A stretch of DNA of 64,000 nt from Rutidosis leptorrhynchoides (taxonomy: Eukaryota; Streptophyta; Magnoliopsida; Asterales; Asteraceae), in assembly GCF_046630445.1 (NCBI RefSeq), contig NC_092339.1, positions 51,645,501 through 51,709,500 on the forward strand, read 5' to 3'. A program made the position numbers and the translations under genes. How positions within the stretch are numbered: position 1 is the first letter of the stretch; every line of letters begins with the position of its first letter. Shown here in pieces: positions 37,110-49,087 of this stretch. A model generated the notes under the pieces. The model made no database searches. It saw only the letters and a list, made by a program, of their open reading frames with translations, and was not told the origin of the DNA.

Positions 37110-40100
37110 ACATGATATTATGATAAGTAAACATATCATTAAGTATATTAACAATGAACTACATACGTAAAAACAAGACTACTAACTTAATGATTTTTAA
37201 ACGAGACTTATATGTAACGATTATCGTTGTAAAGACATTTAATGTATATATATCATACTAAGAGATATTCATACATGATAATATCATGATAATATAATAA
37301 TTTAAAATCTCATTTGATATTATAAACATTGGGTTAACAACATTTAACAAGATCGTTAACCTAAAGGTTTCAAAACAACACTTACATGTAACGACTAACG
37401 ATGACTTAACGACTAAGTTAAAATGTATATACATGTAGTGTTTTAATATGTATTTATACACTTTTGAAAGACTTCAATACACTTATCAAAATACTTCTAC
37501 TTAACAAAAATGCTTACAATTACATCCTCGTCCAGTTTCATCAACAATTCTACTCGTATGCACCCGTATTCATACTCGTACAATACACAGCTTTTAGATG
37601 TATGTACTATTGGTATATACACTCCAATGATCAGCTCTTAGCAGCCCATGTGAGTCACCTAACACATGTGGGAACCATCATTTGGCAACTAGCATGAAAT
37701 ATCTCATAAAATTACAAAAATATGAGTAATCATTCATGACTTATTTACATGAAAACAAAATTACATATCCTTTATATCTAATCCATACACCAACGACCAA
37801 AAACACCTACAAACACTTTCATTCTTCAATTTTCTTCATCTAATTGATCTCTCTCAAGTTCTATCTTCAAGTTCTAAGTGTTCTTCATAAATTCTACAAG
37901 TTCTAGTTACATAAAATCAAGAATACTTTCAAGTTTGCTAGCTCACTTCCAATCTTGTAAGGTGATCATCCAACCTCAAGAAATCTTTGTTTCTTACAGT
38001 AGGTTATCATTCTAATACAAGGTAATAATCATATTCAAACTTTGGTTCAATTTCTATAACTATAACAATCTTATTTCAAGTGATGATCTTACTTGAACTT
38101 GTTTTAGTGTCATGATTCTGCTTCAAGAACTTCGAGCCATCCAAAGATCCGTTGAAGCTAGATCCATTTTTCTCTTTTCCAGTAGGTTTATCCAAGGAAC
38201 TTAAGGTAGTAATGATGTTCATAACATCATTCGATTCATACATATAAAGCTATCTTATTCGAAGGTTTAAACTTGTAATCACTAGAACATAGTTTAGTTA
38301 ATTCTAAACTTGTTCGCAAACAAAAGTTAATCCTTCTAACTTGACTTTTAAAATCAACTAAACACATGTTCTATATCTATATGATATGCTAACTTAATGA
38401 TTTAAAACCTGGAAACACGAAAAACACCGTAAAACCGGATTTACGCCGTCGTAGTAACACCGCGGGCTGTTTTGGGTTAGTTAATAAAAAAACTATGATA
38501 AACTTTTATTTAAAAGATGTTATTCTGAGAAAATGATTTTTATTATGAACATGAAACTATATCCAAAAATTATGGTTAAACTCAAAGTGGAAGTATGTTT
38601 TCTAAAATGGTCATCTAGACGTCGTTCTTTCGACTGAAATGACTACCTTTACAAAAATGACTTGTAACTTATTTTTCCGACTATAAACCTATACTTTTTT
38701 TGTTTATATTCATAAAATAGAGTTCAATATGAAACCATAGCAATTTGATTCACTCAAAACGGATTTAAAATGAAGAAGTTATGGGTAAAACAAGATTGGA
38801 TAATTTTTCTCATTTTAGCTACGTGAAAATTGGTAACAAATCTATTCCAACCATAACTTAATCAACTTGTATTGTATATTATGTAATCTTGAGATACCAT
38901 AGACACGTATACAATGTTTCGACCTATCATGTCGACACATCTATATATATTTCGGAACAACCATAGACACTCTATATGTGAATGTTGGAGTTAGCTATAC
39001 AGGGTTGAGGTTGATTCCAAAATATATATAGTTTGAGTTGTGATCAATACTGAGATACGTATACACTGGGTCGTGGATTGATTCAAGATAATATTTATCG
39101 ATTTATTTCTGTACATCTAACTGTGGACAACTAGTTGTAGGTTACTAACGAGGACAGCTGACTTAATAAACTTAAAACATCAAAATATATTAAAAGTGTT
39201 GTAAATATATTTTGAACATACTTTGATATATATGTATATATTGTTATAGGTTCGTGAATCAACCAGTGGCCAAGTCTTACTTCCCGACGAAGTAAAAATC
39301 TGTGAAAGTGAGTTATAGTCCCACTTTTAAAATCTAATATTTTTGGGATGAGAATACATGCAGGTTTTATAAATGATTTACAAAATAGACACAAGTACGT
39401 GAAACTACATTCTATGGTTGAATTATCGAAATCGAATATGCCCCTTTTTATTAAGTCTGGTAATCTAAGAATTAGGAAACAGACACCCTAATTGACGCGA
39501 ATCCTAAAGATAGATCTATTGGGCCTAACAAACCCCATCCAAAGTACCGGATGCTTTAGTACTTCGAAATTTATATCATATCCGAAGGGTGTCCCGGAAT
39601 GATGGGGATATTCTTATATATGCATCTTGTTAATGTCGGTTACCAGGTGTTCACCATATGAATGATTTTTATCTCTATGTATGAGATGTGTATTGAAATA
39701 TGAAATCTTGTGGTCTATTGTTACGATTTGATATATATAGGTTAAACCTATAACTCACCAACATTTTTGTTGACGTTTAAAGCATGTTTATTCTCAGTTG
39801 AATACTAAGAGCTTCCGCTGTTGCATACTAAAATAAGGACAAGATTTGGAGTCCATGTTTGTATGATATTGTGTAAAAACTGCATTCAAGAAACTGATTT
39901 CGATATTTGTATTGTAAACCATTATGTAATGGTCGTGTGTAAACAAAATATTTTAGATTATCATTATTTGATAATCTACGTAAAGTTTTTTAAACCTTTA
40001 TTGATGAAATAAAGGTTATGGTTTGTTTTAAAAATGAATGCAGTCTTTGAAAAACGTCTCATATAGAGGTCAAAACCTCGCAACGAAATAAATTAATATG

Positions 40101-40134
40101 GAACGTTTTTAATCAATAAGAACGGAAAATTTCA
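36864..40134 (+). repeat. 5' LTR of element B (3271 bp)
   Basis: Starts TGTAGTGACCCGAAC and ends AAATTTCA just before the primer site. It holds a TA run at 37068-37104 and the block at about 39410-39670 shared with element A. Confidence 0.95.
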
Positions 40135-40136
40135 GT

Positions 40137-40148
40137 TGGTATCAGAGC
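40137..40148 (+). promoter_or_regulatory. Primer-binding site of element B (tRNA-iMet type)
   Basis: TGGTATCAGAGC starts three bases after the LTR end. Confidence 0.92.
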
Positions 40149-40343
40149 GTTGGTCTTAGAGAACCAGAATTTTGCATTAGTGTGTCTTATCGAGTTTGTT
40201 AGGATGCATTAGTGAGTCTGGACTTCGACCGTGTTTACTTGAAAAATGATTGCTTAACAAATTTTGTTGGAAACTAAATATTTTTAACATGTGAATATTA
40301 TGTGATATATTAATCTCTTAACGCGTTTGATATTATGTGATAG

Positions 40344-40952
40344 ATGTCTACCTATAGAACAAGTCCCATTGACTCACCTAATAATAATGAAGAGTCAAAT
40401 GTAAATTGGAATGATTCATGGACTGATTCACAAGTTCCCGAAGAGGAACCGGAAGAAGAGTCGGAACCGGAAGAAGAATCGGAACCGGAAAAAGAATCGG
40501 AACCGGATGAAGAAATAGAACCGGTGGGGGAAATAATAAAATGGTTAAGTAAAAGAAAATCCTCAACCAACCGACCAAGGTTAATTATGGTCAACGGTGT
40601 TTCCGCCAAGGAAGCAAAATATTGGGAGGATTACCAATTCTCCGATGAATCGGATTCCGACGAGAATTCCGATGATGTTATAGAAATTACCCCAACTGAA
40701 TTTAAAAAGGAAAAAGAAAATAATAAGGGAAAGGGTATAAAAATAGAGAAATCTAATTCCAACCCCGATGAACTTTATATGTATCGTCAACCCCCGAAGT
40801 CCTTAAGTTGTAACAATGACCCGGGAACCTCTAAACCACCAGGTTTTTCTAAACCAATGTGGAAAACGACGGCTCGTATTAGGGGAACATCATATATCCC
40901 TAGAAACTTGGCAAAACGAACCAAAACCGAAGAAGAAGAAACAAGCGAGTAA
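40344..40952 (+). CDS. Acidic ORF in the leader of element B, function unknown
   Basis: An uninterrupted 202-residue frame between the primer site and gag. Residues 30-60 are an imperfect repeat of EEESEPE-type units (very acidic). A basic patch with a KWLSKRKS motif follows at about 70, a second acidic/serine stretch (DESDSDENSDD) at about 100, and a basic, proline-containing C-terminal part with ARIRGTSYIPRNLAKR. No known family. The charge pattern is like that of nuclear or chromatin-associated disordered proteins, but that is only an impression. It sits where typical Tekay elements have an untranslated leader, and it is followed by the F-box frame. Confidence 0.6.
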   Translation: MSTYRTSPIDSPNNNEESNVNWNDSWTDSQVPEEEPEEESEPEEESEPEKESEPDEEIEPVGEIIKWLSKRKSSTNRPRLIMVNGVSAKEAKYWEDYQFSDESDSDENSDDVIEITPTEFKKEKENNKGKGIKIEKSNSNPDELYMYRQPPKSLSCNNDPGTSKPPGFSKPMWKTTARIRGTSYIPRNLAKRTKTEEEETSE

Positions 40953-41109
40953 GAATAAGATAGTTGTATTCGTGTGGTGTAATATATGTAATATAGTGTG
41001 CTTATGCTTTATGATATATGTAAAAAAATTGCTTTTATTAATAAGTACTTTTTTTATGAATCTAACTCTTGTCTATTTTACAGTATAAAAACATAAAATG
41101 GATAGACAA

Positions 41110-41719
41110 TGTAGCGACCCCGACAAATCGTCAATTGACGGCGTCGACTACTTAGGGATTCGGGAGTCATGAGATTTGGACACATTAAGACTAGTTCGGT
41201 AAACCGTTGATTATAAGCTTCGAGGTCATTCCCGACCGTTTTTAAATTCCTTAGACCCTGTTCGAGCCTTCGAGTCTCGTCGCGCGGGAAGTATTCGGTG
41301 ATCATTCTTTCTCTTAATTCGGTCCAAGAGAGTGTAAGGGCCTCATCGATACCCACTGATTGTACATACGTGTTCCACCATGAGAGAGCAACACCGGTGA
41401 AAGTGAGGGTGGAAAACTTGACCTTATCTTGGTCCTGACAACCGCTTATGTTAAAAACGGCTTCCGTTTGTTCGAACCATCAGGTGAGAGCAATCGGTCC
41501 CCCGGTTCCATCGAAAGTAGGAGGTTTGTACCCCATGAAGTTTTTGTAGGAGCACCCCTCGTTTGAATTATCGGCTCCATGATTGTTGTTGTGGTTGGAG
41601 AAGTGATCGGCCACGGCCTCACCCACGGCGGTGGCTATCATTCGTTGAAGGGCTTGTTCTAAAGTTTCGGGAAGGGTATTGTGTTGACCTTGGTGAGCCA
41701 TTGTTCCTTCATGACACAA
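41110..41719 (-). pseudogene. Gag N-terminal remnant of the composite (fossil)
   Basis: Minus-strand frames encode MAHQGQHNTLPETLEQALQR..., then YKPPTFDGTGGPIALT, and LEAYNQRFTELVLMCPNLM, the standard opening of Ty3/Gypsy chromovirus gag. It lies just inside the primer site of the minus-strand LTR portion and is a broken fossil. Confidence 0.75.
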
Positions 41720-42126
41720 GAATATCGTTGATTAGTATTCTTAACAATACTAATCGTGATATGGAATAATGATGAAGAGAAAATTTTCCTTGATTCGCCT
41801 TAAATTCTTTATGTCGTAATGTCGGAACGTTCATATGAGTCACCGTAATATAATCCCGGCAATTATATTACCCTGATTCATATGTGCATTCGACATTATT
41901 CTATAAAGTCAAGGTGGCGCGTCAATCAAATTAAACAACGAAAGATTTAGATGAAGCGAGAGTTAGTTATGAGTAGAAACGTTCGAGTATAAATGCACAA
42001 ATAGTCAAGTAATTCCTACTTCATGTCTATATGCCGGTTGTAGTCTAGATTCACTAATGTACCCTATGACTCGGGGTTGACACCAATGAACTCTAAATCC
42101 CTACAACCAAAGCTCTGATACCACTT

Positions 42127-44336
42127 GTAGCGACCCCGACAAATCGTCAATTGACGGCGTCGACTACTTAGGTCCCGTTGCGTGGTCATAGGTCTTTAAC
42201 ATGACGTTTGACCAAAGATATGTCGCATTCCTTTCAAAAATAAAGATTGTTTCAAAGTTTACAAGAATTGTTCATCCAAAAGTTACGTTACAAAGTTATA
42301 GTTACATGTGAAACCTATGCGACACAGTTTTAAAGAAAGTCAAAAGACGCTCCATGAAATGCATGTATACTCGACATCCAATGCAAGTATCAAATAATGA
42401 GCGGAAGCATGTTTCACATAGCGTTCAAAGACCTGAGAAAAACATAGAAATCTGTCAACGAAAACGTTGGTGAAATCATAGGTTTAAGTAAGTAAGTACA
42501 AGTGAACCACAAGATTTGCATCAATGAATTAATAGTAATACATTCCAAAAGTTTGTTTCACGAGCACCCAATTATCAATGCTTAACATTCCTTTCATTGA
42601 ACCCCATCACTTAGTGCTAGAACATACACTGTTTCTCGAAAATATATTTCATTCGTAAACGGTAGCGAACCGTTTGAATGAGGGTTTGTCAAACCCATAT
42701 GGATCCATACAACATAAGTTCTCGCTTACACCCGGCAAGTGTAACTAATGATAATCGAATTGAGGATTTTGTTCTAAACTCGTATGTAGAATGTTTGTTT
42801 TCCTGTACTTGTGTTCACTTAGTAAAGAAATGTTTATGTTTTCTCATCCCAAATGTAAGTTCAAAAAGACTAAAAGTGGGACTATGATCTCACCTTGAGT
42901 GCACGTACGAAAAGTACTTCACAAAATAACGTGTGCGAAGGATAGTGCTAGTCTTGACCTAAATAAATAGGTCGTATCAATAACGGTAAACACGATAGGT
43001 CAAAGATGTTCAATTAGTCCTATGGCTCGTTAAGACTCGATCATAATAGCATGTGAATCAAATTGTCATGTTTCATTCAAGATACAAGTACAGAAACAAG
43101 TTAGGAAGGTTGCATAATCATTTGGTTAAGTTTGATAAAAAGTCAAACTTTGGTCGGTCAAAGTCAACGAAAGTCAACACGTTCGGGTCGGGTCCCGAAC
43201 TATTTTTCTGGGGTTTTTATTCATATATAAGCATGTTAGAACAAGTCTCATGTGAATCGGAGGTCTAGAACGGGCCAAACATTTTTCACATTTGGGACAA
43301 GGAGGTCAGAACCTGGCCCCCTTATATGTCGCGCCGCGACAGGAAAGGGCCGCGCCGCGGCAAAGGCCGGGAGCTGGTGCCTGGTCAGTCCCAAATGTTC
43401 AAGTCTCAATCCAAAACCTTTTTGTGCATAAAACACAAACCGCTAACACTTAGGACTCGCACCTTATATCGTTGGAAAGCTCTTTTGACGTAGAATTCAA
43501 CTAAACACAATTCATCAATCAATCTACCTATTATAACAACCAAAACCGCATCTAATGCTCAACATTAATCGCATACAAGTTCATAAATGCAATTCAATGA
43601 TTCGGGCAACCAATTTACATGAATGATATGCCGTTTCGAAGGTAATCAAGCATACAATCCAACTAAACACTTACCAACAATAATCCATGGTATTCAATGC
43701 ATCAAAAGTCCATTTCAAGTTCATCAAACCCTAACCCAAATTCACCAAAATCATAAATCAAGTTCATGAACTTTTCTAAAGCAACCTACACATCAAATTG
43801 AAGCTAGTGATACTAGGAACACAATTAGAACATGAACTTTTAACATCTAACAACATATGATCATCCAAAATTCAAGAACAACACACCAAAATTCAAGTTC
43901 ATGCTAGTTACACTAAAACAACGAGATCAAGCATATAAATCATATAATCATGTTAGACTTGAGCCATAGACACTAATTAACACTTTTATAAGTTAAAAAC
44001 ATAAAGAATACAAAATCTAGTGATTTTAGGAAGTTACCCAAATGTAATGAAATCGGTATGGAATCGAAGAGGAAGATGCAAGGATCACGAATTTGTAATT
44101 TGTTTTGTTGCTAGCTTCCTAATCCGAATTTAGATGATGAATTCTTGTTGGTGTTCTTGAGAGAAAAAGGGAGTAGAAGAAAGATGGAGGTGTTGAAATG
44201 AGAGGAGGAGGTTGAAGGTTTGACTAGTTGACCTAGTCAAATCTTTGGCCTCTTGGCAAGTTTAGTCCCTCTAGTTCGACACGGGTTAAACATGGGTTCA
44301 ACACGGGTTAATGAGAGGAGGGGTCGCTACTTTACA
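42127..44336 (-). repeat. LTR portion of the composite, minus orientation
   Basis: On the plus strand it opens TGTAGCGACCCCGACAAATC, and just left of it GCTCTGATACCAC (42110-42122) is the reverse complement of a tRNA-iMet primer site. The same ~45 bp terminal sequence recurs at 41110. Two adjacent GC-rich 13 bp palindromes lie at 43328-43340 and 43349-43361. The segment 43850-44275 is the inverse of 47508-47935. Confidence 0.75.
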
Positions 44337-44815
44337 TGGATGGCCTCCCGAAGAGCGTTCAACACGGGTTAATGTCATCCAAACCCGCCAACCTACAAGA
44401 GGCTTTAACGATGGCCCGCCAATCTATAAAAACGGTGAATGAAATTGAAGCGCCGACACCTATGGCCGAGGACCAACCGGGTAACAACAAAAGAAAATGG
44501 GAAGCCTCTCCATCGAGCAACTACAACAACAACTTCACCAAGAAGTCCTTCACCTCCGACGGCAAGAAAGGGTATGCCGGAAACCTGCCCTACTGTAACG
44601 AATGTCGCAAACATCATTTGGGTGAATGTGGCAAACCATTTTGCATCAGGTGTCAAAGAAGTGGCCATGTGGCCCATATTTGTAAAAGTACCATTACCGT
44701 CGCTCAAAAGACGCCCAATGCGCCAAGGGCGGTTGTTTGTTTTAAATGTGGCCAACCGGGTCATTATAGGAATGCGTGCCCAAAGAAGAAAGCCAGCCCC
44801 AACGCCCGCCGTTGA
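44336..44815 (+). CDS. Gag C-terminal remnant with zinc knuckles (fossil)
   Basis: A 159-residue open frame. SSKPANLQEALTMARQ is the end of the gag core. After a basic, asparagine-rich linker come paired cysteine motifs CNECRKHHLGEC and CIRCQRSGHVAHIC, then the CCHC knuckle CFKCGQPGHYRNAC. These bind element RNA during packaging. It is in plus orientation, opposite to the gag start at 41719. A fossil part. Confidence 0.8.
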   Translation: MDGLPKSVQHGLMSSKPANLQEALTMARQSIKTVNEIEAPTPMAEDQPGNNKRKWEASPSSNYNNNFTKKSFTSDGKKGYAGNLPYCNECRKHHLGECGKPFCIRCQRSGHVAHICKSTITVAQKTPNAPRAVVCFKCGQPGHYRNACPKKKASPNARR

Positions 44816-47290
44816 ACTTTCAACATCGACACCTAGGATGCCCGAGACGACAATGGACTAGTCACGGGTACGTTTCTTCACAACAACCCGCATATTTCAT
44901 ACTTATTCGATTCGGTTATCGTTAGACGTTTTATAACCAAGACTTTGACTCGTACTCCTTGCACTCCACCACTCCCCCTAGATATTGCTTAGGCCATTCA
45001 AGTGACCCACGAAAAACTATTGTGTGCCACCAAATTTATATCGGAGGATGTACGTTAAACTTATTGGGTGAATAATTTGAATTTTGACTTAACACCTATA
45101 GAGTTGAGGAGCTCAAAACCTATTCGTTAAGAAGAAATGTTTCCCTATCGTCTTGTATAGATTATTGTGAACTAAATAATTTCCGGTTAAGAACCGATAT
45201 TCTTTTTCCCCGTATCAATGACCTCTTGATCAAGTACGAGGATCTCGTGTGTATACCAAATCGATCTCCATCCTTGTTATCATCAATTGAGGGTTGAGGG
45301 AGACGATGTCTCCTAAACCATTTTCTGAACTCGCTACGATAGTTGTAAATCTCTCTTAGTACCGTTCAGTTAATCTAAGGCTCCGTCTGTATTCATAAAC
45401 CTCCGGAGCCGCGTGTGCAAACTTATTTAGACAAATCGTTACCGTACTTATAATTGATGTTCTAAACCTATTCAAGCGAAGAAGAAAACGAACAATGTCT
45501 CCGACTTACGCTCGAACACTTGAGAAAAGAGCAACTCTATACCGAATTCTCCAAGTGAGAATTTTGGTTAAACGAAGTTCAAATTTTAGACCATGTTGTT
45601 AGTGGTCAAAGTATCTCAATACATCTCGCAATCGGAACCACACGTAATCGGGAAACCCTCACGACTCAGACTTGTATTCGTAAAATCTTAGATCTCGCCG
45701 GTTATCACTGAAGATTCATTTCCGACTTTTCTCGTGTTGCACGACCTTTAAACTCGTTAACTCACTGAGGGAAAAATTTAAACCTCTCAGTGTCTGAACT
45801 TTGAACATGATCTTTCACATAAACCTTACTAGCTAAATTCGTTTAGCACACTGGAACTCAAATATGTAAATATTTCTACTTGAACGCCCGAAAGACATAC
45901 TCTCTCGACTCGAAATCAAGGAAACTGAAATTCGTTAATTTGCTCGATAAATTTGAATACTTAATCATGGACCCGATCAACCTTCTCATCAACACGTGCC
46001 ACGTTACATAGCCCTGTTATTTCACCATTTTCCGCCTGATATTACTGGAACTTAAGATAACACCCAATCCAAGGATGCTTCACTCTTCTTTGACTTATCA
46101 TACAACTACGTGTACTATCTCGTTATCCCACCAAGCCTCAACATTCGACCACTAAGTGCGCGACATGGTTACCTCAAGGTGTGAACTCATCCTATTCTAA
46201 GTTCTCATTTCACTCCTGTCTTATTGCTCGCATTTCCGTGTAAGGAAACTTTTTATAAAACTTCTCAATGGAGAGAGAAACTCTTCACATTATATTAGTA
46301 TTCGCCACGATGGTGAATAGTCCTAACAACCACTTTCGGGAACCGATGGATCTTCCACGGTGCGGACCTCTTGAGAAACGAAACCTGTTCAAACGTGTAT
46401 TAAAGAAAATTCTAGCTTGGCACGGCGTACCATCTCCATTAAAATTTCAGATCGGGATACTCGTCTCACTTCTAAGTTCGGGATGCCTTACAAGGAACTG
46501 TAGGGACACGTTTAAACATGAATGCCGTGTATCATCCACAATCAACGGACCAAACAAACGTACGTTTCACATCTTGGAAAGACATGTTACAAACTTGTAT
46601 TATTGCCTTTAGTTGTCTCCTCTCACACAGCAGTTACCATTCGTGTATTAACGCCGCACTTCCGAAACCCTATATGACCGCAAATGTCATACCCCTATTC
46701 GTTGGATCAAAACATGTGGCAAGCAAATCACCGAATCCGAACTCATTCAAGAAATAACAGTTGAGATCGTCCAAGTCTGAGAAGGACTCAAGATGACCCG
46801 TAGTCGCCAAAAGGACTATACCGATATTCGACGTAAACCTCTCGAATCCCAAGTCAGTAACCGTGTAATATTGAGACCTCGCACCTTGGAAAGGTGAAAT
46901 CCGTTTCGGGAATCAGGCAAATTTAAACCGCGAAATATTAATCCTTTTGAAACCTTGGGGCGTATTGGAACCGCTCCTACCGTTTAGAACTTCCGACTCA
47001 ATTAAGTTTCCGTTTACCCTACGTTCCATGCAACAAACTTAGAGACGTGTCCTACGGAACAGGAACGTGCTACTCTCCTAGATAAACTTACTATTGATGG
47101 CAAACTCCCCTTCATGGGAAACTGGTTGAAATTTTGGATCGTAAAACCAAGTCTTAATACAAACTGAAATCTCGACTGTCAAAATTTGTGGGAATGCCCA
47201 AGGATGTATCTTCACTTATTCATAGCATTGGCAACGTAAGGTCTCGAGTAAGAAGCAACGACTATTGCTTCCAACTAAATTTCGGGACGA
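44816..47290 (+). pseudogene. Heavily decayed Ty3/Gypsy pol of the composite
   Basis: No long frame survives, but an integrase-like trace (VYHPQSTDQTNV-type, near 46520-46560) and the GGGACGAAATTTCTTTT border (47283-47299) before the LTR start show that this was pol. It is far more diverged than element B around it. Many breaks. Confidence 0.6.
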
Positions 47291-47313
47291 AATTTCTTTT
47301 AAGGTGTGGGTAA

Positions 47314-48069
47314 TGTAACATCCCGCATTTTTCCGTTAAATTTTTTTAACGCCCGTCTTTTTATTGTAATATTATCCTCAGTATCTCGATTCATAGCCTC
47401 CATTAGCTAACCTTCTTAAAATATTTTCGTTATTGGATTTTAACATCTCTCGTACTCTCGTGTAATTCAAAATAATTCGTTTGGTTAATTCACGCACCCG
47501 CACCCGAACTAGAGGGACTAAACTTGCCAAGAGGCCAAAGATTTGACTAGGTCAACTAGTCAAACCTTCATCCTCCTCCTCTCATTTCAACACCTCCATC
47601 TTTCTTCTACTCCCTTTTTCTCTCAAGAACACCAACAAGAATTCATCATCTAAATTCGGATTAGGAAGCGAGCAACAAAACAAATTACAAATTCGTGATC
47701 CTTGCATCTTCCTCTTCGATTCCATACCGATTTCATTACATTTGGGTAACTTCCTAAAATCACTAGATTTTGTGTTCTTTATGTTTTTAACTTATAAAAG
47801 TGTTAATTAGTGTCTATGGCTCAAGTCTAACATGATTATATGATTTATATGCTCGATCTCGTTGTTTTAGTGTAACTAGCATGAACTTGAATTTTGGTGT
47901 GTTGTTCTTGAATTTTGGATGATCATATGTTGTTAGATGTTAAAATCCAATAACGAAAATATTTTAAGAAGGTTAGCTAATGGAGGCTATGAATCGAGAT
48001 ACTGAGGATAATATTACAATAAAAAGACGGGCGTTAAAAAAATTTAACGGAAAAATGCGGGATGTTACA
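47314..48069. repeat. LTR head with inverted copy (terminal palindrome-like structure)
   Basis: The LTR start at 47314 (TGTAACATCCCGCATTTTTCC...) through about 47451 recurs as its reverse complement at about 47934-48069. Between them lies LTR sequence inverse to 43850-44275. The inner junction of the inverted copy lies at AGATGTTAAAA, whose complement TTTTAACATCT sits at the inner edge of the first arm. Confidence 0.85.
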
Positions 48070-48206
48070 GACAACCCAATATTTTAAGAGACCTACCCGG
48101 AGACATGATTGATGAAATCTTGTCTAGAGTCGGTTAGAATTCTTCGGCACAACTATTTAAGGCGAGATTAGTTTGTAAGACATTCGAAGAACGTTCCAAG
48201 AATGCC

Positions 48207-48746
48207 TTGGTTTATAAAAGGCTTTCGTTCGAAAGATGGGGGATATCACATTGGGAAATCCATAAGTTACGATGGGTTTACTTTGACGCATATATTGCGG
48301 GGAACCCAAATGCTATTTTACGCAATGGGTTAAGAAATTATTTTGACTCAATATATCCGAATATTGGACTTCGTGATTTAGAAAAAGCGGCTAACATGCA
48401 ACATAAAGAAGCATGTTATGCTTACGGATTAGTAATGTTCGCTTCTCACCAAAGTGAGAACAAGAACATCGGGCTACAACTATTAAACAAAACGTTCCCA
48501 CAAGTGACGGAGTCGGTAATTGGGGTAAGAAATGAGGTTTTTAGATTGTTACGGGACTGTTGGACATTACGTAACCCTCGTCCCTTTGACGACGTTACAA
48601 CACGCTGTCTTATCAACGGCCATAACGGTTATGTTCCACAAGACCAAGGATGGGAAGTAGTCCTAGTAAAACCAGAATGCATGACTTGTTTCTGGACGTA
48701 TGAATTACGTGTCTTTATTGCCTTTGCTGAACGACTTGTGTACTAG
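48207..48746 (+). CDS. F-box protein, At2g35280-like, captured inside element B
   Basis: A 179-residue open frame, with F-box-like sequence (LPGDMIDEILSRV, NSSAQLFKARLVCKTFEE) just upstream of its first ATG. After the F-box comes NALVYKRLSFERW. The body follows with GNPNAILRNGLRNYFDS, GLRDLEKAANMQHKEACYAYGLVMFAS (a Sel1/TPR-like helical pair), KNIGLQLLNK and RCLINGHNGYV. A C-terminal cysteine pair (CMTC) completes it. The order matches plant F-box proteins of the At2g35280-like group, which join SCF ubiquitin ligases through SKP1 and bind targets with the rest. It lies between the acidic frame and gag, in the same direction as the element, so it is carried as cargo. As a fossil passenger it has about one break, and the nested composite inserted at its very start. 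Confidence 0.8.
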   Translation: MVYKRLSFERWGISHWEIHKLRWVYFDAYIAGNPNAILRNGLRNYFDSIYPNIGLRDLEKAANMQHKEACYAYGLVMFASHQSENKNIGLQLLNKTFPQVTESVIGVRNEVFRLLRDCWTLRNPRPFDDVTTRCLINGHNGYVPQDQGWEVVLVKPECMTCFWTYELRVFIAFAERLVY

Positions 48747-49087
48747 CTAGAATTATCTTCACAACCATCTTGTATCAAATTTATTGTGTGCTATATTTCA
48801 TGCTATATGTAAAATAAGCGGTATTGAAAGTTTGTAAAATATTGTGTAAAAGTTTGAACGCGAAATATTATTATAATCAGTTTTTCATATAGAATTATAG
48901 TAGTTGAATTGTATATTAGCTACTAAGTATGAACTTAACGGGTAGGTACTACCCGAATTTAAACTTATAAAACGCTAATATGAAGAAAAAGCTTTTATAA
49001 ATGAGTTCATATTATGCTACGAAATACTATTAACTACTCTTAATATTCTGTATGATTAACTTGTTCCATTTGACTATTTTGAAGGAA

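Larger units (their letters stand above)
41110..48069 (-). mobile_element. Rearranged Ty3/Gypsy composite nested in element B (7 kb)
   Basis: Ends TGTAGCGACC (41110) and GGGATGTTACA (48069) are TG...CA termini, flanked by the perfect direct repeat GACAA (41105-41109 and 48070-48074). Inside are parts in both orientations. On the minus strand: an LTR portion (42127-44336), a primer site next to it, and the start of a gag. On the plus strand: a gag C-terminal part with zinc knuckles (44336-44815), a heavily decayed pol (about 44816-47290), a purine-rich border and an LTR beginning at 47314. The last ~135 bases are an inverted copy of that LTR start. It is thoroughly broken, with many breaks. 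The LTR sequences are related to each other, so both halves come from one family. Confidence 0.75.
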
